From Acidobacterium sp. (GTDB lineage Bacteria; Acidobacteriota; Terriglobia; Terriglobales; Acidobacteriaceae), in NCBI GenBank assembly GCA_003166955.1, contig PMUI01000044.1:1-64000 (forward strand): DNA of 64,000 nucleotides. The letters run 5' to 3'. The translations under genes and the position numbers were made by a program. Below are positions 1 through 7,223 of this stretch, in pieces. Below the pieces are notes generated by a model that was not told where the DNA came from, made no database searches, and saw only the letters and a list, made by a program, of their open reading frames with translations. The first letter of the stretch is position 1. Every line of letters begins with the position of its first letter.

Positions 1-1315
1 GGTCGCCGAGCTTGAAGATGTGACCGACTTCGACGGCTTTGGCGACCTTGAGCGGCGCGCCGCAGACCGGACAGCCCTCGCCTTCGGCGGCGTTGCGGAT
101 GTCGGCTACGACGGTCCACTGGAAGTCGCGGCCGGGGACAACGTTGCGATAGTGGTAGTCGAGCTTGTTGGCGCCGCAGACGAGGTTGTGGCGATTTTCG
201 AGACCGGGGTCGAGGACGACGTTGACTTTGCCGTCGTTGATCTTCGCGGCGGGATCGAGGCCGATGGGACCGAGATAGCCGGCGGGACCGTGCATCCACT
301 TATCTAGTTCCTCGGCGACCATCGGACGCAGATCCGTTGCGCCGACGACCTTCATCAGCTTCGTCTCGTTGACGAAGTGATCGCCGCGCAGGAAGGCCAC
401 TACGGGCTGCAGAGTTGTTTTGCCGGACTTTTCGGCGGACTTGTCGACGACGGTCGCCATGTAGGCGACACACTTGATGTCGGAGCTGGCTTTAATGTCA
501 AAGAAGTCGGTGACGTCGGCGATAGCGGCCTGGCCTGGCGTGGAGACCAGCTCGGGCATACCGTCGCCGGTTGGGGCCATTTCCTTCACCGGCAGCAGGC
601 GCGAGGTTGCCTTCTCGAGGTTGGCGGCGTACCCGCAGGCAGCGCAGCTCGCGATCAGGTCCTCGCCCGCGTCGGTGTAGACCATGAACTCCTGCGACTG
701 CGAGCCGCCCATCGCGCCGGAGTCGGCCTCGACCGTGACGAATTTGAGCCCGCAGCGCGTGAAGATCGCGCGGTAGGCCGCATCGTGCAGATCGTAGCTG
801 TGGTCCAGCCCGGCCTGATCGAGGTCGAAGCTGTAGCTGTCCTTCATGATGAACTGGCGGACGCGCAGCAGGCCGGCCCTGGGGCGCGGTTCATCGCGGA
901 ATTTGGTCTGAATCTGGTACCAGATCTGCGGGAGCTGCTTGTAGCTGCGGAGTTCCTTGCGGGCGATGTCGGTGACGACCTCTTCGTGGGTCATGCCCAG
1001 ACAGAGGTCCGCGCCTTTGCGATCTTTCAGGCGAAACATGGCGTCGCCCATGATGGTCCAGCGGCCGGACTCGCGCCAGAGGTCGGCGGGATGGATGGTG
1101 GGCAGCAGAAACTCCTGGCCGATGCGGTCCATCTCTTCACGCACGATGCCGATGATGCGGTCGATGGAGCGCTGGCCGAGGAAGAGGTAGGAGTAAATGC
1201 CGGCGCCGAGCTGCCGGATGTATCCGGCGCGGACCAGGAGTTTGTGGCTGGCGACTTCGGCGTCGGCCGGCGCCTCGCGCAGTGTGGGGATGAAGAGCTT
1301 CGACCAGCGATGCAT
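1..1315 (-). CDS. proS: Prolyl-tRNA synthetase, partial (3' end beyond the left edge)
   Basis: Charges tRNA-Pro with proline in the cytoplasm. The first 438 residues are visible. The protein opens [16 protein letters not shown], the usual start of the bacterial (E. coli-type) enzyme. Class II motif 2 appears as [17 protein letters not shown] followed by MKDSYSF. Two CxxC pairs ([11 protein letters not shown] and CPVCGAPL) flank the inserted domain region, as in E. coli-type ProS. The ATG at 1313-1315 has no obvious Shine-Dalgarno; instead a run of tandem heptamers ends 5 nt upstream. The family is certain; only the truncation limits the description. Confidence 0.95.
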   Translation of the reverse strand, partial: MHRWSKLFIPTLREAPADAEVASHKLLVRAGYIRQLGAGIYSYLFLGQRSIDRIIGIVREEMDRIGQEFLLPTIHPADLWRESGRWTIMGDAMFRLKDRKGADLCLGMTHEEVVTDIARKELRSYKQLPQIWYQIQTKFRDEPRPRAGLLRVRQFIMKDSYSFDLDQAGLDHSYDLHDAAYRAIFTRCGLKFVTVEADSGAMGGSQSQEFMVYTDAGEDLIASCAACGYAANLEKATSRLLPVKEMAPTGDGMPELVSTPGQAAIADVTDFFDIKASSDIKCVAYMATVVDKSAEKSGKTTLQPVVAFLRGDHFVNETKLMKVVGATDLRPMVAEELDKWMHGPAGYLGPIGLDPAAKINDGKVNVVLDPGLENRHNLVCGANKLDYHYRNVVPGRDFQWTVVADIRNAAEGEGCPVCGAPLKVAKAVEVGHIFKLGD

Positions 1316-1320
1316 GCGTG

Positions 1321-1376
1321 ATTACAGGGTACAGGGGTTTGGGACCAGAGTTTAGAGTTTGGAGTTTAGAGTTTAG
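1321..1376. repeat. Tandem degenerate heptamers in the proS leader
   Basis: Read on the proS strand, this stretch is eight consecutive 7-nt units in one register. Units such as CTAAACT, CCAAACT and CTGGTCC are followed by CTGTACC and CTGTAAT, and the last unit ends 5 nt before the proS ATG. Neighbouring units differ by 1-3 bases, so the array looks like slippage followed by drift. It overlaps the last codons of the small gene at 1373-1564. Related arrays occur at 45407, 52046, 52921, 54128 and 63774. Confidence 0.75.
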
Positions 1377-1564
1377 GAACCACAGACTGCAGGATCAGTG
1401 GCATCTGAGCGAGGCTGAGGAAGGCTTTTGTCACGATCAGACAGGAAATCATCGGGGACGCCGGCGCGGTCCAGAGCTTCAAAGATCTCATTCCAATTCA
1501 CGGTTTCTCGTTGCGATGCCGGCGGTTCGGCTTTCGATATGCGATTCATGCTCTTCCTCTTCAT
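1373..1564 (-). CDS. Small hypothetical protein downstream of the P-loop kinase
   Basis: A 63-residue frame whose ATG (1562-1564) directly follows the stop of the kinase, suggesting translational coupling. The core NWNEIFEALDRAGVPDDFL with following DRDKSLPQ looks like a real small protein: acidic, amphipathic, and loosely like the C-terminal part of type II antitoxins. That resemblance is an impression, not a family assignment. The last residues run into the heptamer array before proS and look like non-coding sequence being read through. It could be an antitoxin-like partner of the kinase or a spurious frame. Confidence 0.5.
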   Translation of the reverse strand: MKRKSMNRISKAEPPASQRETVNWNEIFEALDRAGVPDDFLSDRDKSLPQPRSDATDPAVCGS

Positions 1565-1565
1565 G

Positions 1566-2117
1566 TTATCGCGCCCACGCCGATTCGATTCGGCCGACCA
1601 GCGCTTCAACGTCGACGGGGTTTCGCGTGTCGACTTCGATGAGGGGGCTGAGGGCGAAGGGTTCTTCGTACTCCGTCATGCGCTCGGGCGGCATCTCGGC
1701 GAGCACGTGCGCGGGATGATGCCGCTCCTGCTGGGCGCGCTCCGCGAAACGCCGCGAGGCTTCTTCGCGCGGGATGCGGCAATAGACCTCGACGATTTGC
1801 GCGCCATCTTGTGCGATGAGGGCGGCGAGGTGGGCGCGCTCGTATTGGCTCTGCGTCCGGAAATTCGCCTCCAGCACCACGCGAGGAGAATGCAGCGCGA
1901 GCGCCCACAGCAGGTCCATCGCCGCCGCTCCGATCCTGCGCGAAAACTCGAGGTCGCCGGGCGCTCCATCGAGAGCGGTGAACAGCGTTTCCTTGATGTC
2001 GTCCTTGGTGAGCAGCGCGAAGCCCAGGCGCTCTGCCAGCGGCCGGGCGAGCGTGGTCTTGCCCGACCCGGGCGGACCCGACACAAGGACGATGCGCTTT
2101 TTGAGTGAGTAACTCAT
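1566..2117 (-). CDS. AAA/P-loop small-molecule or zeta-toxin-like kinase
   Basis: A 183-residue cytoplasmic P-loop kinase of the family that includes gluconate-kinase-like and zeta-toxin-like ATPases. Walker A is GPPGSGKT near residue 13, followed by LLTKDDIKETLF, where the acidic pair often contacts the phosphoacceptor. An EANFR segment and a CRIPREEASRRFAER lid-like arginine region follow, the usual order for this fold. The ATG at 2115-2117 is preferred over one 12 codons upstream because the family begins just before the Walker A strand. A 63-residue gene follows without a gap. The substrate cannot be told from sequence. Confidence 0.75.
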   Translation of the reverse strand: MSYSLKKRIVLVSGPPGSGKTTLARPLAERLGFALLTKDDIKETLFTALDGAPGDLEFSRRIGAAAMDLLWALALHSPRVVLEANFRTQSQYERAHLAALIAQDGAQIVEVYCRIPREEASRRFAERAQQERHHPAHVLAEMPPERMTEYEEPFALSPLIEVDTRNPVDVEALVGRIESAWAR

Positions 2118-2336
2118 GCCTCCATTGAACGGCCGCGACCCTGCGTGGGTCATCGCAACTCACACAGATTAGCCATGCGGGAAGGGGTACAGGTCATCTT
2201 TTTCTGGTGACTTTAGGGGTAGCCCTATGCCATTCTGAAACCACTTTCGCAGGCTGGGTTGCAGTTGCACTCGATTCGTCCGCATGCCATGCGGGCGACG
2301 GCGGTATTGTCCGTGGAGGTGTTGAAAGTAGCACCT

Positions 2337-3536
2337 ATGTATACGCCTTTTTTGATGTGCGGGTATGCGGCAGCCCTGCTGCTGATGCTGTTCGGATTCC
2401 GGGGCATTCGCCGCAGCACACCCGATCTGCATGGCAGCCGCCAGCTCTCGTGGTTCATCCTGTGCGGGTTGTTTGGAGTGCTGCTGATCGGGCTGCGCCC
2501 CTGGACGCCGGCTCTTGTCAGCATCGTGCTGGCCAATTTCCTGCTCTTTGCAGGCGCTCTCTGTATCTACCTCGCCGCAGCCGACATTTTTGAAGCGGAT
2601 TTGCACGTTTTCCCTTGGCCCGGGGGAACCCTGATCGTCGCTTTGCCTCTGTTTGTCTGGTTTACCTACGGGAACGAGCAGGTGCTGGCGCGGCTGGTGA
2701 TTCACGCCGTGGTACTGGGCTCCATTTTCATCACCACCGCGGTGTTCCTCTTCCGCAGGCATGGCGAGCCGGAGACCCGCCAGCCGGCGCGGGCCTGTGC
2801 CTGGCTGCTGATTTTCGCGACCTTTCTCCAGGTGGCATGGTGTCTTTTCGAGTTTCAGCTCCCGCCCCAGCAGACGAACTTCGTCCATCCCGATCTGATC
2901 AACGTCGGCTTCAGTTACCTCTCTATGGTGCTGGGGCTGGCCATCGTCATTGGACTGCTCTGGCTCGCTCTGACCGTGCATCGGCTGACCCTTCACAGGA
3001 TGGCGCAAACCGATTCACTCACCGGCCTGCTCAATCGGCGCGCCTTTGAAGAGATCCTGCGGCGTGAGTTGCTGCGCTGCGACCGGAACGGAACCCGGTT
3101 GGGCATCATGCTCATCGACCTCGACTACTTCAAGCAGGTGAACGATTCGCTCGGCCATTTCGCCGGCGACGACGTGCTGCGCCGTATTGGCCTGGTTCTG
3201 CGCGACGGAACGCGGCCTTCCGATGTGCTGGCCCGCTACGGCGGCGAGGAGTTCGTGGTGCTGCTGCGCAACGCGGGCCTCGACGAGTCGCTCGCCGCCG
3301 CGGAGCGCATTCGTCTGCTGATCGCCGGTCTCGCCGGACTGCCGGGAAGGGTGACCCTGACCGCCAGCATCGGCGTTGCGGTGAGCGAGCTTAGGGAAAC
3401 GGCGACGGAATTCCTGCTGCGCTCCGACGAGGCGATGTATCAGTCGAAACGCGAAGGACGTAACCAGGTCACCCTGTATCGCGAATTGCGCGAGAAGCTG
3501 GAACTGGCGGCCGCGGCTTACATCCCCGGATCCTGA
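2337..3536 (+). CDS. Membrane-bound diguanylate cyclase (GGDEF)
   Basis: Makes the second messenger c-di-GMP from two GTP. The first ~210 residues are about six hydrophobic segments with short loops (no recognised named sensor domain); the rest is a complete GGDEF domain. The active-site loop is YGGEEF. An RxxD inhibitory site (RPSD) lies five residues upstream, so product inhibition is expected. The DSLTGLLNRRAF start of the domain is canonical. I chose the ATG at 2337 (MYTPFLM) because it opens the first membrane segment and has GAAAG 8 nt upstream; a longer frame begins at 2259. It is monocistronic, with a terminator hairpin after the stop. It probably couples an unknown membrane signal to biofilm or motility control. 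Confidence 0.9.
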   Translation: MYTPFLMCGYAAALLLMLFGFRGIRRSTPDLHGSRQLSWFILCGLFGVLLIGLRPWTPALVSIVLANFLLFAGALCIYLAAADIFEADLHVFPWPGGTLIVALPLFVWFTYGNEQVLARLVIHAVVLGSIFITTAVFLFRRHGEPETRQPARACAWLLIFATFLQVAWCLFEFQLPPQQTNFVHPDLINVGFSYLSMVLGLAIVIGLLWLALTVHRLTLHRMAQTDSLTGLLNRRAFEEILRRELLRCDRNGTRLGIMLIDLDYFKQVNDSLGHFAGDDVLRRIGLVLRDGTRPSDVLARYGGEEFVVLLRNAGLDESLAAAERIRLLIAGLAGLPGRVTLTASIGVAVSELRETATEFLLRSDEAMYQSKREGRNQVTLYRELREKLELAAAAYIPGS

Positions 3537-3570
3537 GACGATCTCCGCAAACGGCCGGACAAACAAAAGA

Positions 3571-3597
3571 GGCTGCGCAGTGCGCGCAGCCTTTCGC
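3571..3597. terminator. Bidirectional intrinsic terminator between convergent genes
   Basis: An 8-bp GC stem (GGCTGCGC at 3571-3578 pairing with GCGCAGCC at 3584-3591) with a 5-nt loop, followed by TTTCGCTTT on the plus strand and preceded by an A-rich stretch that gives a T-rich tail on the minus strand. It sits between the diguanylate cyclase stop and the bacilliredoxin stop, as expected for a shared terminator. Confidence 0.8.
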
Positions 3598-3626
3598 TTT
3601 GGACTTACTTTGGACCGGGGAAAAGT

Positions 3627-4052
3627 CTAAACCGCCTGCTTCACGCAAAGCTCGTTGAACGCGCGAGAGAGCTCATCCGCGATCGCCTGGGGGGTGCTGT
3701 TCTCGATGATGAAGCGCTGCATCAGGTAAACCAGCTTGCCGTCGCGAAGAATCGCAACCGCGGGAGAGGTAGGAGGATGGCCTTCGAAGTAGGATCGGGC
3801 GCGCTCGGTAGCCTCGCGGTCCTGACCTGCGAAAACCGTGACGGAACGATCCGGCGTGACCTGATTTCGCAGAGCGAGCCGCACGCCGGGCCGCATTTTG
3901 CCCGCGGCGCAGCCGCATATCGAGTTCACCACCAACAGCGTGGTTCCGGGGCTCGCTACCGCGGCATCGACCGCCTCGGCCGTGCGCGCTTCCTCAATGC
4001 CCGCGCGCGTCAGTTCCTCACGCATGGGGATGAGCATGATTTCGGGATACAT
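3627..4052 (-). CDS. Bacilliredoxin (BrxA/BrxB, YphP/YqiW family)
   Basis: A 141-residue cytoplasmic thioredoxin-fold protein of the family that removes bacillithiol from mixed disulfides. The active site is a CGC motif in NSICGCAAGKMRPG, the hallmark of BrxA/BrxB. The length, the MYPEIMLIPMREELTRAG start and the C-terminal FIIENSTPQAIADEL match the family. The cell may therefore use bacillithiol; the biosynthetic genes are not in this window. It is a single gene convergent with the diguanylate cyclase. Confidence 0.9.
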   Translation of the reverse strand: MYPEIMLIPMREELTRAGIEEARTAEAVDAAVASPGTTLLVVNSICGCAAGKMRPGVRLALRNQVTPDRSVTVFAGQDREATERARSYFEGHPPTSPAVAILRDGKLVYLMQRFIIENSTPQAIADELSRAFNELCVKQAV

Positions 4053-4113
4053 TCGGCTATTCTCCTCCGGTTAAAAACGTAACCGCCACATTTACATTGT
4101 ACGGGTCATATCC

Positions 4114-4174
4114 GACTGGCGCCAACGTCCTTCGGCTGACTGGCGCCTGCGCGCCAGCCCTGGCTCAGGATGAC
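4114..4174. repeat. Probable dispersed intergenic repeat upstream of murB
   Basis: ACTGGCGCC occurs twice (4115-4123 and 4138-4146), and on the minus strand the segment reads GTCATCCTGAGCCA, then GCGCGCAGGCGCCA, then CGAAGGACGTTGGC. I recognise the first and last strings as typical of intergenic repeats common in Acidobacteriota, but only this copy is visible. An internal hairpin (TGGCGC/GCGCCA) is possible. It lies between divergent genes and shows no coding signal. Confidence 0.45.
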
Positions 4175-4228
4175 CCTGCCAATCGCCGCTGCGACACATC
4201 GGCGCCTGGGCTGATATACCTCATTGGG

Positions 4229-5260
4229 ATGCTCCTCCGCGAACAGGTTCCGCTCGCGCCCTACACCACCTTCGGCATCGGTGGTGCGGCGCGCTGGTTT
4301 GTCGAGGCAACGGACGAGGAATCCCTGGTCGAGGCGGTGCGCTTCGCCCGCGAACAGGACGCACCGCTGTTTGTCCTCGGCGGAGGCAGCAATTTACTTG
4401 TGTCGGACGCGGGGTATCCTGGACTCGTGGTACGGATCGCGCTGGGCGGGATCAAGCAGGAGGGCAATTTCTTTCGGGCGGCCGCCGGGGAGAACTGGGA
4501 CAGCTTCGTGTCGCTCGCCATCGAGCGCGGCTTTGGCGGCATCGAATGCCTCGCCGGCATTCCCGGAACCGTGGGCGGCACGCCCGTCCAAAACGTTGGG
4601 GCCTACGGTCAGCAAGTCTCCGAGACCATCGTTGCGGTTCGCGTCCTCGACGTGAATCACCTTAAGTTTTCCGAGCTGCCAACTTCGACCTGCGGTTTCG
4701 AGTACCGTCGCAGCATCTTCAACTCCATCCACAGCGACCGTTTCATCGTCACCCGCGTGGATTACAAGCTGCGCAACAAAGCCTTTCCGTTCCTGCAATA
4801 CCCGGACCTGAAGCGCTACTTTCAGGGTCGCGCCGGCACACCGACCCTGGCGGAAGCCGCAGCAGCCGTGCGCGAGATTCGCCATGAGAAGGGCATGCTT
4901 CTGGTCGAAGGAGAGCCGGACTGCCACAGCGCGGGCAGTTTCTTCAAGAATCCCGTCGTCACCCAGGCGCGCTATGACGAGCTTGCGGCCAAATCCTCCT
5001 CGCCGGTTCCCTGCTATGCGGCATCGCGAGGGCTCGTGAAGATCCCGGCCGCCTGGCTGGTCGAACAAGCCGGCTTTGCGGAGGGCTTTGCCCTCGGCGC
5101 GGCCGGAATCTCAAGCCGCCACACTCTGGCTCTCGTCAATCGGGGTGGCGCGACCGCCGCAGAGATCCTGGCGCTGCACGATCGCGTGGTCGAAACTGTG
5201 GAGAAAAAGTTCGCGATTCGCCTCGAAATGGAACCAGTCTTCCTCGGCCCGGGGAGTTAG
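4229..5260 (+). CDS. murB: UDP-N-acetylenolpyruvoylglucosamine reductase
   Basis: Reduces the enolpyruvyl group of UDP-GlcNAc-enolpyruvate with NADPH to UDP-MurNAc, the second committed step of peptidoglycan synthesis, in the cytoplasm. At 343 residues it is the length of the E. coli (type I) enzyme. FAD-binding features are TTFGIGG near the start and LGGGSNLLVSDAGYPG; GIPGTVGGTPVQNVGAYGQ is the classic MurB signature; CHSAGSFFKNP carries the catalytic Ser; the end LEMEPVFLG holds the catalytic Glu. The ATG at 4229 fits the family start; the open frame upstream is repeat sequence. It is monocistronic. Confidence 0.95.
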   Translation: MLLREQVPLAPYTTFGIGGAARWFVEATDEESLVEAVRFAREQDAPLFVLGGGSNLLVSDAGYPGLVVRIALGGIKQEGNFFRAAAGENWDSFVSLAIERGFGGIECLAGIPGTVGGTPVQNVGAYGQQVSETIVAVRVLDVNHLKFSELPTSTCGFEYRRSIFNSIHSDRFIVTRVDYKLRNKAFPFLQYPDLKRYFQGRAGTPTLAEAAAAVREIRHEKGMLLVEGEPDCHSAGSFFKNPVVTQARYDELAAKSSSPVPCYAASRGLVKIPAAWLVEQAGFAEGFALGAAGISSRHTLALVNRGGATAAEILALHDRVVETVEKKFAIRLEMEPVFLGPGS

Positions 5261-5262
5261 GC

Positions 5263-5380
5263 GAAGCTCTGATTAAGCCTTGGAGAACAAATCCCTCAGG
5301 GGCTAAAGCCCATTTTTCACTGATCTTTACGGCACGGCTGAAGCAGTGCCCCTTCAAAGCAACGGTTTGATCAGAGCTTC
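5263..5380. repeat. 118-bp intergenic inverted-repeat element
   Basis: The ends are near-perfect inverted copies: GAAGCTCTGATTAA (5263-5276) and TTGATCAGAGCTTC (5367-5380). Between them are smaller palindromic parts, CCCTCAGGGGCTAAAGCCC and GGCACGGCTGAAGCAGTGCC. This layout is that of a REP/MITE-like intergenic element; I believe related CAGGGGCTAAAGCCC-type elements are common in Acidobacteriota, but only one copy is in view. It begins 2 nt after the murB stop and could fold to end murB transcription. Confidence 0.65.
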
Positions 5381-5455
5381 CTTAGGCGATTCAGCTTCCC
5401 GCACCTGGGGACTGCGCCTTGCGGCGGAGAGCAGCGTTGTGGTCGAATGCTGGCG

Positions 5456-6997
5456 ATGAATCGCAGGGCTTTCCTCAGAACTTCTGCGCTCACCTCAGGC
5501 GCGGCGCTGTGTGGGCGGATGGGTTTTGCGCAGACGGCTATTGTTGCTCCTTCTGCTGCTGCTTCAGTTTCGCTTCGGCTGAAGCTCGATCCCCGCAAAC
5601 GCGGGAATGCGATTCCGGCGGACTTCACCGGGCTGAGCTATGAGACGTCACAGTTGAGCGATCCGGAATTCTTTTCTCCGGACAACATGGAGTTGGTTGG
5701 ATTTGTGCGCAGGCTGGGACGGTCCGGCGTGCTGCGCGTGGGAGGAAACAGCAGCGAGTACTCCTACTGGTCGCCAGAAGCGGCGGCGCAGTCGGATGCA
5801 GCCACTCGGGAGGATGCACAGGCGAATGTGCTGGCGAACGCGCTGGTTGTGGATTTGAAGCGCGGACCGGCATCGAAAACGAAGACAACACCGCAGGCGG
5901 TCAGGAATCTGCGTGGGTTCATCGATGCTACCGGGTGGACTCTGATTTACGGGCTCAATATGGGCACCGAAAGTGCGGAGGCCGCGGCGGCTGAAGCGGA
6001 TTTCGTGATGCGGACGATGGGCGACAAGCTCATCGCCTTCCAGCTTTGCAACGAGCCGGATTTGTTTTATCGCAACAGCCTGCGCAAGTCGGATTATGAC
6101 TTCGCGCAGTTCGCTCAGGAGTGGCAGCACTTCTATGAGGTGATCCGGCAGAAGGTGCCGCATGCGCCGTTCGCGGGTCCGGATACGGCGTTCAATAATG
6201 AGTGGCTGGTGCCGTTTGCGAAGCAGTTCAAGGATGAAGTCGCGTTTTTGTCGCACCATTATTATGCGTTGGGGCCGCCGACGGATCCTTCGATGACCAT
6301 CGAACGGTTGCTCCGCCCGAATCCGAAGCTGGTTCAGGAATTCGAAGGCATGGCGCAGACGAAGGCCGATTCGAGCCTCCCGTTTCGCCTGGCGGAAACC
6401 AACTCCTGCTATCAGGGCGGTAAGCAGGGTGTCAGCGATACCTTTGCCTCGGCGCTGTGGGGCGCGGACCTGATGTACCAGCTCGCCACCGCGGGCGGCG
6501 TCGGTATCAATTTTCATGGCGGCGGCTATGGCTGGTACACGCCCGTCGCTGGAACCGTCGCCAGCGGCTTCACGGCTCGGCCCATCTTCTACGGCATGCT
6601 GCTTTTCGCGGAGGCTGGACCTGGGCATCTTGTCGAGGCGCATATCGAGGATCAGGAAAGCGCGCCTTTGCTGAACGCCTATGGCCTGATCAGCAACGAT
6701 GCGCATAGTGCGGTCAAAGCCGTCGTCTTCAACAAGCATGGGGATCGCGGGGTTCACCTCACCATCGAGAGCGGCTCCGAGGCAACGCGCGCGCGCATGC
6801 TGCGTTTGGCAGCGCCGCGGCTCGACGACACGCAGGATGTGACACTGGGCGGCAATCCGGTGGGCGCGAGCGGAGCCTGGGACGCTGCACACGAAGAGAC
6901 GCGACAGGTGCACGAGGGAACCGTCGCGATCGAACTGCCGCCGGGGAGCGCGGCGCTGGTGAGTTTCCGCACTGGTGCGAGCAGCGGAGCTATGTAG
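5456..6997 (+). CDS. Tat-exported GH79-family glycosidase (beta-glucuronidase-like)
   Basis: A 513-residue retaining glycoside hydrolase resembling the GH79 beta-glucuronidase of Acidobacterium capsulatum; it probably removes glucuronic acid or a related sugar from glycans in the periplasm or outside. MNRRAFLRTSALTSGAA is a twin-arginine signal. The acid/base Glu is in CNEPDLF (Glu200) and the nucleophile in AETNS (Glu314); their spacing of 114 residues matches what I recall for the A. capsulatum enzyme. A C-terminal beta domain follows. The ATG at 5456 starts the Tat signal; another lies 3 codons upstream. The 3' end runs into a hemerythrin relic read in another frame. Confidence 0.85.
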   Translation: MNRRAFLRTSALTSGAALCGRMGFAQTAIVAPSAAASVSLRLKLDPRKRGNAIPADFTGLSYETSQLSDPEFFSPDNMELVGFVRRLGRSGVLRVGGNSSEYSYWSPEAAAQSDAATREDAQANVLANALVVDLKRGPASKTKTTPQAVRNLRGFIDATGWTLIYGLNMGTESAEAAAAEADFVMRTMGDKLIAFQLCNEPDLFYRNSLRKSDYDFAQFAQEWQHFYEVIRQKVPHAPFAGPDTAFNNEWLVPFAKQFKDEVAFLSHHYYALGPPTDPSMTIERLLRPNPKLVQEFEGMAQTKADSSLPFRLAETNSCYQGGKQGVSDTFASALWGADLMYQLATAGGVGINFHGGGYGWYTPVAGTVASGFTARPIFYGMLLFAEAGPGHLVEAHIEDQESAPLLNAYGLISNDAHSAVKAVVFNKHGDRGVHLTIESGSEATRARMLRLAAPRLDDTQDVTLGGNPVGASGAWDAAHEETRQVHEGTVAIELPPGSAALVSFRTGASSGAM

Positions 6998-7002
6998 ACA
7001 AC

Positions 7003-7176
7003 TTGATCCTGAAGGACGCGATTGGGCTGGCTTCTACGAAGACGAACCTGCTCAGGCAGCTCTACAGCGAGCACATACAGGTCGAGGAGACTATCGTGTT
7101 TCCGCATGCGGTACGCGTGCTGGACAGCGGCTCCATCGCGGCCATGGGAGCGGAGTTCAGCGCGAGAAGGAGGTGA
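7003..7176 (+). pseudogene. Relic of the C-terminal part of a hemerythrin-domain protein
   Basis: The frame starting LILKDAIGLAS continues to LYSEHIQVEETIVFPHA and ends SARRR followed by TGA at 7174-7176. The HxxxE...FPxA pattern and the closing AAMGAEFSARR are the last two iron-ligand helices of hemerythrin-like proteins. No N-terminal half is present: going upstream this frame enters the GH79 coding region. It looks like the 3' remnant of a gene whose 5' part was replaced. Not expected to be functional. Confidence 0.6.
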
Positions 7177-7223
7177 ACCTGGGTGTCTCTGACTAACTAA
7201 TAGACCATTAGCCATCAGAGCCT

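Noticed and set aside
377-1321. 314-codon plus-strand frame at the left edge
   Set aside because: It is the complement of proS, whose motifs are unmistakable on the minus strand.
5648-6913. 421-codon frame opposite the GH79 gene
   Set aside because: Arg-rich shadow without any recognisable domain; the Tat signal and catalytic Glu residues support the plus strand.
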